DNA of 45,055 nucleotides from SIG588 sp045591985 (lineage in GTDB: Bacteria; Bacillota; Clostridia; Oscillospirales; Acutalibacteraceae): the NCBI GenBank assembly GCA_045591985.1, contig JAZNTV010000027.1, forward strand, positions 1-45,055, given 5' to 3'. Of this stretch, positions 9,501 through 16,627 are shown one piece after another. Below the pieces are notes generated by a model. That model worked only from the letters and a program-made list of their open reading frames with translations, searched no databases and was not told the DNA's origin. How positions within the stretch are numbered: the stretch's first letter is position 1; the number at the start of each line of letters is the position of its first letter. The position numbers and the translations under genes are program-made.

Positions 9501-10637
9501 ATCCGCATTGTAACTGAAGTTACAACGGGACGCCCATATGGCGGATTCGGACACCATCAGCATGCCCATCTCATCTGCGATATCATAGAAAAAAGACGGG
9601 TACGGCATGGCGTGTAAGCGAATGCAATTGACATTGGCCTCCCGCGCCATCTCATAATAGGCGCGGGCGTAGTCTTCGCTTTGCACCGCATACCCCATAT
9701 AGTGCCAGGAATCGTTACGCAATTTGATGGGACGGCCGTTGAGTACAAAGCGATCCCCTTCGATGCCGAAGGTGCGAAATCCGATGCGCACCGTGTGGGT
9801 ATCCCGCACGGTATCACCGTCCAGCAATTCGGTGCGCAGATCATACAGGTGCGGCGCGTCGGGTTCCCACAAACGGATATCCCACCCCTGCCAGTGCCAG
9901 TCGGTTTTACCGACGGCCGCGGGCACGGTCACCATCGCGCGCCATTCGCCCGCCCCGTGGGGCGAGAGCGAAAACCGCACGGTATAGGCGCCGGCATTTT
10001 CGGTTGCGTATTCCAAATGTAACGTCTCGCTGTACACGTCGGCCCAGGCAAATACATCGGCAATATACGAAGGGCCTCGCTCGATAAGCCAACAATCCTG
10101 CCAAATGCCCGCAATGTGATTGCCCCAAAACGAACCTTCGGGGAAATCGGTGCGCGCACGTCCGTCGGCGTCTTGGTATTCCGACGCCATCACCGTGCGG
10201 CATCCCACGATCAACTCGTTTTCGCCGCCGTAGTTTACGGTATCGGTGATCTCCATCTCCAACGGCAAAAAGGCCTCGCATTCCTCACCGATCAGACGCC
10301 CGTTAACGTAAAACACCGTTTGATACGCCACGGCATCCAAGCGCAAAAACAAGCGGTTTCCGCGACTTTCCTCACCCACGAAAAACCGACGACGGTAAAA
10401 CCCGATCGGCGCCGTATCCCATGCCAACGGATATTCGGGATACAAGCGGAAATCCGCCCCGCTGACATAATAGTCCTCGTCCGCCGTTCGACGGGGATAC
10501 CCGCTCGAAAATGCATTAACATTAAACGGAGACGGCACCTTAATAGGCACACTGTCCCACACGACGGGAATCGTATCAAGCGACGACGTGGCACAGGAAA
10601 ACTCCCACAACCCGTTCAAACACACGGTTTTCAACAT
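6576..10637 (-). CDS. Very large glycoside hydrolase family 2 protein
   Basis: 1353 residues, no signal peptide, so probably cytoplasmic. Order: N-terminal jelly-roll sugar-binding domain (about 1-190), Ig-like domain (190-290), TIM barrel (290-590). The acid/base glutamate is E409 in NHPSVIMWSPENE and the nucleophile is E484 in ITIGENG; their 75-residue spacing matches LacZ-type GH2 enzymes. The second half (600-1353) is not standard: Ig-like strands, an alpha/beta segment (ALLIVDGREELDWLRAVGQ, TVLVLGLTKTPPL near 930), and a C-terminal discoidin-like sandwich (about 1200-1353). Likely releases a terminal galactose, glucuronate or similar sugar from imported oligosaccharides; exact specificity unknown. 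AAAAGGGGG precedes the ATG. Divergent from the kinase-regulator at 10809. Confidence 0.9.
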   Translation of the reverse strand: MLKTVCLNGLWEFSCATSSLDTIPVVWDSVPIKVPSPFNVNAFSSGYPRRTADEDYYVSGADFRLYPEYPLAWDTAPIGFYRRRFFVGEESRGNRLFLRLDAVAYQTVFYVNGRLIGEECEAFLPLEMEITDTVNYGGENELIVGCRTVMASEYQDADGRARTDFPEGSFWGNHIAGIWQDCWLIERGPSYIADVFAWADVYSETLHLEYATENAGAYTVRFSLSPHGAGEWRAMVTVPAAVGKTDWHWQGWDIRLWEPDAPHLYDLRTELLDGDTVRDTHTVRIGFRTFGIEGDRFVLNGRPIKLRNDSWHYMGYAVQSEDYARAYYEMAREANVNCIRLHAMPYPSFFYDIADEMGMLMVSESAIWASRCNFSYNADFFENCKRHLRRLIRRDRNHPSVIMWSPENECIPAYKVVGAPCIRDEEDLAEKVFDLTKEIPKLDPSRPYSCDGSHDLGGRLAINSWHYPGYDCPTHREKPITIGENGSMYYSTPDTVCMADGESTLLSFDGRLTAVARDAYRNLIGQRRWAQQVCVFNLIWYGLEPLPFKEQQFTYDTYETPGIKPSRLTPYLRTLNAGAQSDLPKYTPNPVWHYTKEAFTPVRPFLEHTPAAAWAGESVDFAVTVFNDHRDPLTLTLTGEVVVDGAVAATVVREMPMTACSYEDITLTLTMPAVHEQAAEVRVTLRDATREYYTDRATLTVFDRARLTAAWEAVKLPCLHDGEEAEGLALDFRLGDGSPYAGLARRRAVEAVFTSDAFASLRPMGTLRFNRPREARYFTDHLNANATPLYFNGAGMPLVLDLTPAGQPRILSAIDLTRYADEEPLALWMMVRLARYLRDCVIKPPVSAYFYGAANGAVAAMLNEIRCRYTVVDRAELEGLLTASQEALLIVDGREELDWLRAVGQHNFKTVLVLGLTKTPPLFSYEFAVSSKKACHLRPARPDPVTAGVYGNNLYGLVEGSAAHLAVNLLEYKGDTDGILLGLPTVDWRQWNQNAENIKTVAVHKSEQEDRSRFAALARHTYAGSTIYFCQTATALQNKKVKHLLVRVLSALNTAVEFSENAALSELLSGSIYGVTLNRALCKVLEEGEEASALCAGLNRVENGHAWRAVARGGRLPSRCALAVFVYSPSDRTDLLLNPDTVSLDISAPNGCELWLNGALLGEGVQIRIPTVMLTSGWNRLMLILPQGGPMPEVTFTRYDYSKLDLRFSLYGRDIQPIALGADNLFSRNRPDTVAQAVAGRESFWISDGDQREGIDFEIRLENPVCCKAIAFSSLTAEVAGACYTPHSFELLAGDTPDTMKPIYHTLFEERMSYEGGRVFVDLGEGITARCFKLALKTNALKPWVISDLTLLG

Positions 10638-10675
10638 AAGAGCGCCCCCTTTTGTTGTTATGTTTTGTTTTTTTC

Positions 10676-10704
10676 ATCATACTAAAAAACCGCAACAGCG
10701 TCAA
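10676..10704 (-). promoter_or_regulatory. Promoter of GH2 gene
   Basis: On the minus strand TTGACG (10704-10699), 17 bases, TATGAT (10681-10676). It lies 39 bases upstream of the start codon. Confidence 0.8.
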
Positions 10705-10721
10705 TCCGATCGCGGTTTTTT
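10684..10721. repeat. Inverted repeat between divergent sugar genes
   Basis: AAAAAACCGC (10684-10693) and GCGGTTTTTT (10712-10721) are perfect complements. The repeat encloses the -35 box of the GH2 promoter and sits beside the divergent kinase promoter. It may be an operator for an AraC-type protein or a terminator-like barrier; both strands look alike. Confidence 0.6.
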
Positions 10722-10757
10722 TGTTGCGATAGGTCTGTTTTTTAAAAAATACCGACC

Positions 10758-10786
10758 TTGCACACGAACCGTTGTTATGGTATACT
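10758..10786 (+). promoter_or_regulatory. Promoter of kinase-regulator gene
   Basis: TTGCAC 10758-10763, 17 bases, TATACT 10781-10786 with an extended -10 (TGG directly before it). It is divergent from the GH2 promoter, only 54 bases away. Confidence 0.8.
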
Positions 10787-10808
10787 GCCATCGTAAGGGG
10801 GAGTGACG

Positions 10809-12041
10809 GTGAAGATCGTAAATATCGGCTCATGCAACATTGATTACGTATATACACTGGATCATATTGTGTCGCCCGGCGAAACCGAAAACAGCCAACG
10901 TATGGATGTGTTTCCCGGCGGAAAAGGTCTGAACCAGTCGATTGCCGCCGCACGAGCGGGCGGCGACGTATTCCACGCGGGCTGTGTGGGCAATGATGCC
11001 GCTTTGCTGACCGACATTTTGAAAGAGACCGGTGTGGATATCTCATTTTTGGAGACGGTAGATGTCAAAAACGGCTGTGCCATCATCCAAGTCAGCCGCA
11101 CAGGTGAAAACGCCATTTTTCTGCACGCAGGTTCAAACGATATGGTGAACCGCCCATTGATCGATCGTGTGCTGGCCTCTTTTTCGGCGGGTGATCTGTT
11201 GCTGTTGCAAAACGAGATATCCAACGTTCCGTATATTGTAGATCGCGCCCACGAACAAGGACTGCGCATCATTTTCAACCCTTCACCCATCAATAAGCAG
11301 ATTCGGGCTGTGGCACTGGAAAAGTTGGATTATATCATTTTAAACGAGCGGGAAGCACAAGCACTGGCCGACACCAACAATGCCGACGAAGCACTCGAGA
11401 TGCTGCGCAACCGCTTCCCCACCCTCGGTATCGTACAGACGCTCGGTGAAAAGGGGTGTCTGTTTGCGCAGGGAGAGCAGACACTGTTTCAGTCCGCCTT
11501 TCAGGTAGAAGCGGTGGATACGACCGCCGCCGGCGACACCTTCGCGGGATACTTTGCCGCCGGATTGGCGCGCGGCGACGAGATTCCCGTCATTTTGCAG
11601 CAAGCAACCGCCGCGGCCGCTATCGCCGTATCCCGCCGCGGCGCGGCACCCTCCATCCCGTTACGCGACACCGTGTTACGCGCGCTTCCTACGCTCGTAC
11701 CGCGTCACGTGAGCAATCGTGCCGAACAGCAACGCGGCGAAATCGAGCGATATCTGGCCGCCCATCTGTCCGACGCCTCGCTTGGCGGACTCGCCGCCAA
11801 ACTGGGGTATTCCACCGTCTACACCGGCACACTGGTCCGCACACTTTCGGGCAACACCTTCACCGGGTTGTTGCAAAAGAAACGCTGTGCCGCCGCGGCG
11901 GAAATGCTGCGCGAAAGCGATCGCACCGTAGCCGAGATCATTCGCGCGGTGGGATATGAAAACGAGACCTTTTTCCGCAAGGCGTTTCGGGCGATCTACG
12001 GCGTCAACCCGCTCACCTATCGCAAACACCGCACGGGCTGA
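10809..12041 (+). CDS. PfkB-family sugar kinase fused to AraC-type DNA-binding domain
   Basis: 410 residues. Residues 1-295 are a ribokinase-like PfkB kinase: MKIVNIGSCNIDYVY start, the GGKGLNQSIAAARAGG motif near residue 38, NPSPIN, and the catalytic loop DTTAAGDTFAGYF with base D243 (usual DTTGAGD; one glycine is alanine). Residues 310-410 are an AraC-type double helix-turn-helix (LAAKLGYSTVYTGTLVRTLSG; TVAEIIRAVGYENETFFRKAF; NPLTYRKH). The sugar-binding domain of a normal AraC protein is replaced by a kinase, so the protein may phosphorylate or sense a sugar and control the GH2 gene or itself. GTG 10809 is preferred over GTG 10803 because AAGGGGG ends at 10801. Sugar specificity unknown. 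Confidence 0.92.
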   Translation: MKIVNIGSCNIDYVYTLDHIVSPGETENSQRMDVFPGGKGLNQSIAAARAGGDVFHAGCVGNDAALLTDILKETGVDISFLETVDVKNGCAIIQVSRTGENAIFLHAGSNDMVNRPLIDRVLASFSAGDLLLLQNEISNVPYIVDRAHEQGLRIIFNPSPINKQIRAVALEKLDYIILNEREAQALADTNNADEALEMLRNRFPTLGIVQTLGEKGCLFAQGEQTLFQSAFQVEAVDTTAAGDTFAGYFAAGLARGDEIPVILQQATAAAAIAVSRRGAAPSIPLRDTVLRALPTLVPRHVSNRAEQQRGEIERYLAAHLSDASLGGLAAKLGYSTVYTGTLVRTLSGNTFTGLLQKKRCAAAAEMLRESDRTVAEIIRAVGYENETFFRKAFRAIYGVNPLTYRKHRTG

Positions 12042-12060
12042 CCCCCACAAAAATTCCCTC

Positions 12061-12089
12061 TTGCTTTTTTGCGGAAAATCTTCTATACT
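12061..12089 (+). promoter_or_regulatory. Promoter of small protein-GH140 operon
   Basis: TTGCTT 12061-12066, 17 bases, TATACT 12084-12089. The ribosome site AAGGAGGTAA follows at 12104-12113. Confidence 0.75.
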
Positions 12090-12118
12090 GTGATTATAAA
12101 AATAAGGAGGTAATCGAA

Positions 12119-12355
12119 ATGAAAAAGACCATTTGTAAAGTGGAATATGACACCGACAACGCCTTGTTTGTGGCAAAGTACGTCGAAGGCCTGTGGGGCG
12201 ACCCGAAGGGTTTTGAAGAGTGCTTGTTCCAAACCGAGGGCGGCAAGTTCTTCCTGTATGTCAACGGCGGCGAAGAATCCGAACACGCGGGCGAAAACAT
12301 CACCCGTATGTCGGCGGCACGTGCCGAAGCTTGGCGTGCCGAACGCGGAGTGTAA
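12119..12355 (+). CDS. Small hypothetical protein, 78 residues
   Basis: Real gene: own promoter, AAGGAGGT ribosome site, and coding-type composition. The pattern KVEYDTDNALFVAKY, then EECLFQTEGGKFFLYVNGG, then an acidic stretch and MSAARAEAWRAERG, recalls a family of small uncharacterised Firmicute proteins (K-x-YDT-x-x-A ... LY-T-x-G-x-FFL ... EA-x-AW) often met on plasmids and conjugative elements. I know of no proven function. It is soluble and acidic with no cysteine pair. Its stop is one base before the ATG of the GH140-like gene, so they are co-transcribed, but a link to sugar metabolism is only positional. Confidence 0.8.
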   Translation: MKKTICKVEYDTDNALFVAKYVEGLWGDPKGFEECLFQTEGGKFFLYVNGGEESEHAGENITRMSAARAEAWRAERGV

Positions 12356-12356
12356 T

Positions 12357-13607
12357 ATGAAACCATTGTGCGTGCATACGTCGGGGCGGTATCTTACCGC
12401 CGCCGACGGCACGCCGTTTTTTCTTTTGGGAGATACGGCGTGGAATCTTCTTCACGACCTGACGCGTGAAGAAACCATGCATTACCTTACCACCCGTCGG
12501 GCGCAAGGATTCAATTTTATACAAACCGTCGTATTGGCGGAAAACGACGGTTTGCGGGTGCCGAACGCCTACGGACGGGTGCCGCTATGCCGCGACGAAA
12601 CAGGCTGTTTTTGCCCCGATCGTCCCGATACCGCCGGAGACTATTCCTATTTCGATCACGTAGAGTGGGTCATCTCCGCCGCGGAGGAACTGGAACTGTA
12701 TATCGGTCTGCTTCCCACATGGGGCGATAAGTTTAACCTTTGGTGGGGCGACGGACCCGAAGTGTTTACTCCCGATAACGCCTTCGCTTACGGCCGCTTT
12801 TTGGGTGAGCGGCTTTGCCGTCACAGCAACATTGTCTGGGTGTTGGGCGGCGATCGTCCGCCCGAGAAAGACGCGCATTACGCCATTATCGATCGCATGG
12901 CCGAGGGGTTGAAGGCGGGAGACGGGGGTAAGTTTTTGATGACCTATCACCCGCAGGGGCAACACACCTCCGGCGAATACTGGCACGAGCGCACCTGGCT
13001 GGACTTCAACATGATGCAGACGGGGCACGACAAACCCGCCCCCGCGTGTTATCAGTTGGCGGCACAGGAATACGCCCGTACACCGCACAAACCCGTTATG
13101 GACGGCGAACCGTGTTACGAGGACATTCCCGCCAATGTCAAGCCCGGGTTTGGTTATTGGTATGACGATGCACCGCGTCGTGCCGCGTGGCGCGATCTGT
13201 TAAGCGGCACGTGCTCTCACACCTACGGCCATCATGCCGTATGGCAGATGAATCGTATCTATTCGCCTTATTGCCCGTTCACTTGGCAGGAAGCACTTCA
13301 CCGCCCCTGTGCAGAACAACTGCACGTCCTGCGCGACTTTGTAGCCGCACATCCGCCGTTCGGCGGCCTGCCTTTGACCGACGCGGTGGCCGACAACGTT
13401 GCCGGTGATGACTACGTGGCGGCGTTGATGTGTGAGGGGGGGACATATTTGTATTTCCCGCGTGCCGCAACAGTGACCCTTACGTTGCCGTTCGACCCCC
13501 AAACGGCCGACGGACTCGACCCGAAAACGGGTGCGCCTCTCGCCGTCACGCTCACGGGCCATACCCTTTCCGTGTTTGCCGAAACGGTGGTTATCGTGAA
13601 AAAATAA
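12357..13607 (+). CDS. GH140/DUF4038-type glycoside hydrolase (apiosidase-like)
   Basis: 416 residues, no signal peptide. A TIM barrel of the DUF4038/GH140 type fills residues 5-320 (FFLLGDTAWNLLHDLTREE, NFIQTVVLAENDG). The likely acid/base aspartate is in NIVWVLGGDRP and the nucleophile glutamate in PVMDGEPCYED, matching the positions I recall for characterised GH140 apiosidases. A C-terminal beta domain of the collagen-binding-like type found in this family ends the protein (about 335-416). Characterised relatives remove apiose from rhamnogalacturonan-II side chains; that specificity here is inference. GGAG at 12347-12350 supports ATG 12357. A terminator follows. Confidence 0.85.
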   Translation: MKPLCVHTSGRYLTAADGTPFFLLGDTAWNLLHDLTREETMHYLTTRRAQGFNFIQTVVLAENDGLRVPNAYGRVPLCRDETGCFCPDRPDTAGDYSYFDHVEWVISAAEELELYIGLLPTWGDKFNLWWGDGPEVFTPDNAFAYGRFLGERLCRHSNIVWVLGGDRPPEKDAHYAIIDRMAEGLKAGDGGKFLMTYHPQGQHTSGEYWHERTWLDFNMMQTGHDKPAPACYQLAAQEYARTPHKPVMDGEPCYEDIPANVKPGFGYWYDDAPRRAAWRDLLSGTCSHTYGHHAVWQMNRIYSPYCPFTWQEALHRPCAEQLHVLRDFVAAHPPFGGLPLTDAVADNVAGDDYVAALMCEGGTYLYFPRAATVTLTLPFDPQTADGLDPKTGAPLAVTLTGHTLSVFAETVVIVKK

Positions 13608-13611
13608 AAAC

Positions 13612-13660
13612 GAGAAGGCACGTGGCTCTTTGTCAGATACACGTGCCTTCTCTTTTGGTT
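13612..13660. terminator. Bidirectional terminator
   Basis: GAGAAGGCACGTG (13612-13624) pairs perfectly with CACGTGCCTTCTC (13640-13652), followed by TTTTGGTTTT; the other strand ends in CGTTTTTATTTT. It separates the GH140-like gene from convergent trkH. Confidence 0.9.
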
Positions 13661-15115
13661 TTATTTGGCCGTCCATGTACTGCGGGAAAGCAACACCAAA
13701 ACGGGGAATATCTCGAGTCGGCCCGCGAGCATATCTACCGCCAACACCAATTTCGACAACACGCTGTATCCGCCGAAATTACAGGTGGGGCCAACCGCCT
13801 CAAAACCGGGACCGATGTTGTTAAAGCAAGCGATTACCGCCGAAAAGTTTGTGGTAACCGAAAAATTATCCAACGATACCAGCAGGAAACTGACGATCAA
13901 GATCAAAGCATAGGCTATCAAATAGATGTTGGTACTGTGCAAGACCTCTTCGTCCACTTTTCGCCCGCTGACACGCACCGTTTCCACACGCTGGGGGTGT
14001 AACATCCGCCGCAGATTGCGATATAACCCCTTAATGAGCAACAACACACGACCGCACTTCAGGCCGCCGCCCGTGCTGCCCGCACAACACCCCGTAACCA
14101 TCAGTGTAAGCAATATCGCCTTGGAAAACGAGGGCCACAGATCAAAATCAGTAGTGGCAAAACCGGTGGTGGTGATAATGGATGACACCTGAAAAGCCGC
14201 GTGCCGTACCGTTTCGCCAAGCGTAGGATACAAATGACGAATATTCAACACGATGCACAGCACACTAACCAATACCAGACCGCCGTACAACCGCAACTCT
14301 TCGTCTTTAAACAGCGCGCGAAAGCGACGCAACAACAGCAGATAGTAACAGGCGAAGTTGACACCGAACAACAACATAAACACGGTGGTTACGTTCTGTA
14401 TATACGGTGAATACGCCGCAATGCTGTCGTTTTTGACACCGAAGCCGCCGGTGCCCGCCGTGCCGAACGCCGTACACACCGCATCGAACAACGGCATATC
14501 GCCAAGCAACAAAAACACCACGTTTAACACGGTAAGCAGGATGTACATGCCATACAGAATGACTGCGGAATCCCGCGTACGGGAAACCAACTTATCCACA
14601 CGCGGGCCGGTGGATTCCGCCCGCAAAAGATGCACGGCAAACCCGCCGCGACGTGCGTTGGTGGGAATCACCGCCATCACAAATACCAACACACCCATGC
14701 CGCCGAGCCAGTGGGTGAAACTGCGCCAATAAAGCGCCCCACGGGACAGCGCCTCCACATCGCCGAGGATCGTTGCACCGGTGGTCGTAAAGCCCGACAC
14801 GGTTTCGAACAACGCATCGATAAAGTGGGGGATCTCGCCGGACAACACAAACGGTAAACAGCCGAATACGCTCATCAGCACCCAGCTGACACCCACACAC
14901 ACCAACCCTTCACGCGCATAGAATCCGCGTGTAGCACGGCGGGAGATCAACAACAAGATCGCCCCCACCACCAACGTGATCGCGATGGTAAGCAAAAACG
15001 CATGGGCGGTCCCGGAAACCCCATCGGCCCAACAAAGCAGCAGCGCGGGCACCATGAACAACCCTTCGACCGCCAAGATGCTGCCGATGAGGCGACCCAT
15101 CATCTTATAGTTCAT
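13661..15115 (-). CDS. trkH: Potassium uptake membrane subunit TrkH/KtrB type
   Basis: 484 residues, polytopic. The four pore-type repeats are visible: FTTTGATIL near residue 115, the TAGTGGFG loop near 220, TTTGFATTDFDLWP near 315 and FNNIGPGFEAVGP near 435, each carrying the selectivity glycine. GCCAGSTGGGLKCGR marks the conserved intracellular segment after the third repeat. Length is as expected for TrkH. It makes the K+ translocating subunit and needs the NAD/ATP-sensing TrkA protein, whose gene lies directly upstream with a 13-base gap. Start ATG at 15115 with GGGGCGAG before it. The role is K+ uptake for turgor and pH balance. Confidence 0.95.
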   Translation of the reverse strand: MNYKMMGRLIGSILAVEGLFMVPALLLCWADGVSGTAHAFLLTIAITLVVGAILLLISRRATRGFYAREGLVCVGVSWVLMSVFGCLPFVLSGEIPHFIDALFETVSGFTTTGATILGDVEALSRGALYWRSFTHWLGGMGVLVFVMAVIPTNARRGGFAVHLLRAESTGPRVDKLVSRTRDSAVILYGMYILLTVLNVVFLLLGDMPLFDAVCTAFGTAGTGGFGVKNDSIAAYSPYIQNVTTVFMLLFGVNFACYYLLLLRRFRALFKDEELRLYGGLVLVSVLCIVLNIRHLYPTLGETVRHAAFQVSSIITTTGFATTDFDLWPSFSKAILLTLMVTGCCAGSTGGGLKCGRVLLLIKGLYRNLRRMLHPQRVETVRVSGRKVDEEVLHSTNIYLIAYALILIVSFLLVSLDNFSVTTNFSAVIACFNNIGPGFEAVGPTCNFGGYSVLSKLVLAVDMLAGRLEIFPVLVLLSRSTWTAK

Positions 15116-15128
15116 ACACTCGCCCCGC

Positions 15129-16487
15129 TTATTCGAAAATGTCGTTCAGTTGGTGAATAATACGGTCGTCGCCGCTGACCACCACAACGGTATCCCCTTT
15201 GCGGAACACGCTGTTACCGTCAGGAATCACGATCGTGCCCGCGTGGGAAATGCCAACCACCAACACACCGCGCCGCAATTTCAATTCGCGTAACGGCACC
15301 CCGCAAAACCGCGTCTTTTCATCTACCACAAACTCCGCCGCTTCCACCTGTCCGTCGGCAATCAGGTGTACCGACAGCGCCGCGCCTGTCTGGTTTTGCA
15401 TAGCGCGAACGTATTGCACGATGGTATCGGTACAAAGTTCTTTCGGGCAGACGACACTGCCGATGGGCAGACTGTTGCGCAATGGGGTGTTTTCCATACG
15501 TCCCAGTTTGGTAATGACCTGCGGCACACCGCAGGAGTTGGCAAACAGAGACAACATCATATTCAGTTCATCCAACCCCGTAAGCGAGACAAAGGCTTCA
15601 CAATCCGCCAGCCCTTCACTTTCGAGAAGGTGATGATTGCTCACATCGCCGCACAGGATCGACACCTGCGGCAGTTGTTCCGCCAATTCCTCACACCGCT
15701 CGCGGTTGCGTTCAAACAGTTGCACCGCCACGCCGCTTTTTTGCAACTGCTGTGCCAAATAGAATCCGATACGACTGCCGCCCGCCACCATCACGCGGCG
15801 CGCGCGATGGGAGATCAATCCCAAATGGCGCAACAGGGCGGAAAGGTTGTTGGTGGTGGCGGTAACAAACAAGCGATCCCCCGCCTGCAACACGAAATCA
15901 CCCGCCGGAATAATGGCTTTTTCGTCGCGCAATACCGAGCAGACCAGCACACGACACTTGATGACACTGCCGAGCGACATCAGCGATACGCCGCACAGTT
16001 TGCTGTCGGCATCCACCGCCAATTCCGCGATCTCGATACGCCCCTTGGCAAAGGTTTCCCGTTTCAAAAAGCCGGGATATTTCAGTAACCGTTCGATTTC
16101 GGCTGCCGCTTGCATTTCGGGGTTGATGATCATGGACAGGCCGAACACACCGCGCATGGTATACGCCTGTTCACGATATTCGGGATTGCGAATACGCGCG
16201 ATAGCGTGCAACTGCGGATTGAGATTGTGCGCCGTCATACAACAGAGCAGATTCACCTCGTCTTCGCCGGTCGCAGCGATCAACAGATCGGCCATCTCCA
16301 CCGCCGCCTCGCGCAGCACCGACAACGACGCAGCGTTGCCGCGCAACGAAAGGACATCGTAAGTTTCTACGCCGTTTTCCAACACGTCTGCGTTGATATC
16401 GATCAAGGTAAGGTCGTGCCCTTCACGCGACAGCTGCTTGGCCAGCGCCGCACCGACTTTTCCCACACCGCAAATCAAGATCTTCAA
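15129..16487 (-). CDS. trkA: Trk potassium uptake regulatory protein TrkA
   Basis: About 452 residues. Two tandem RCK units: Rossmann motif ICGVGKVGAALAKQL at the N-terminus with a second one (VMVAGGSRIGFYLAQQL) near residue 230, each followed by an RCK-C ligand domain (DSKLCGVSLMSLG; KTRFCGVPLREL). This is the full-length two-repeat TrkA that gates TrkH in response to NAD(H) or nucleotides. Start choice: ATG 16493 and GTG 16490 are only 2-5 bases from AAAAGGGG (16496-16503). TTG 16487 is 8 bases away and gives the canonical MKILICG start, so I prefer it. First gene of the trkA-trkH operon. Confidence 0.93.
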   Translation of the reverse strand: MKILICGVGKVGAALAKQLSREGHDLTLIDINADVLENGVETYDVLSLRGNAASLSVLREAAVEMADLLIAATGEDEVNLLCCMTAHNLNPQLHAIARIRNPEYREQAYTMRGVFGLSMIINPEMQAAAEIERLLKYPGFLKRETFAKGRIEIAELAVDADSKLCGVSLMSLGSVIKCRVLVCSVLRDEKAIIPAGDFVLQAGDRLFVTATTNNLSALLRHLGLISHRARRVMVAGGSRIGFYLAQQLQKSGVAVQLFERNRERCEELAEQLPQVSILCGDVSNHHLLESEGLADCEAFVSLTGLDELNMMLSLFANSCGVPQVITKLGRMENTPLRNSLPIGSVVCPKELCTDTIVQYVRAMQNQTGAALSVHLIADGQVEAAEFVVDEKTRFCGVPLRELKLRRGVLVVGISHAGTIVIPDGNSVFRKGDTVVVVSGDDRIIHQLNDIFE

Positions 16488-16509
16488 CACCATTACCCCT
16501 TTTATATGG

Positions 16510-16551
16510 TATACTGGGTACCAGTATAGCACAGTCGGCCGAAAATGACAA
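16510..16551 (-). promoter_or_regulatory. trkA promoter with perfect palindromic operator
   Basis: On the minus strand TTGTCA (16551-16546), 17 bases, TATACT (16528-16523). A perfect 8-3-8 palindrome, TATACTGG-GTA-CCAGTATA (16510-16528), covers the -10 box and the start of transcription. This looks like a repressor site controlling potassium uptake; the regulator is not in the window. Confidence 0.8.
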
Positions 16552-16584
16552 GTCCCGTCTCGGCAATGTCGGCGGTGCTTTTGT

Positions 16585-16620
16585 AAAAAACGACCGCGCA
16601 GCCATCGGCCCGCGGTCGTT
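16585..16620 (-). terminator. Terminator of CofE-like gene
   Basis: AACGACCGCG (16589-16598) pairs with CGCGGTCGTT (16611-16620). On the minus strand the stem is followed by TTTTTTAC. It ends transcription of the gene at 16628. Confidence 0.88.
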
Positions 16621-16627
16621 TCCTTGT

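Noticed and set aside
8217..9617. A 466-codon open frame opposite the GH2 gene
   Set aside because: Antisense shadow with no recognisable domain; the GH2 frame has catalytic motifs and codon use of a real gene.
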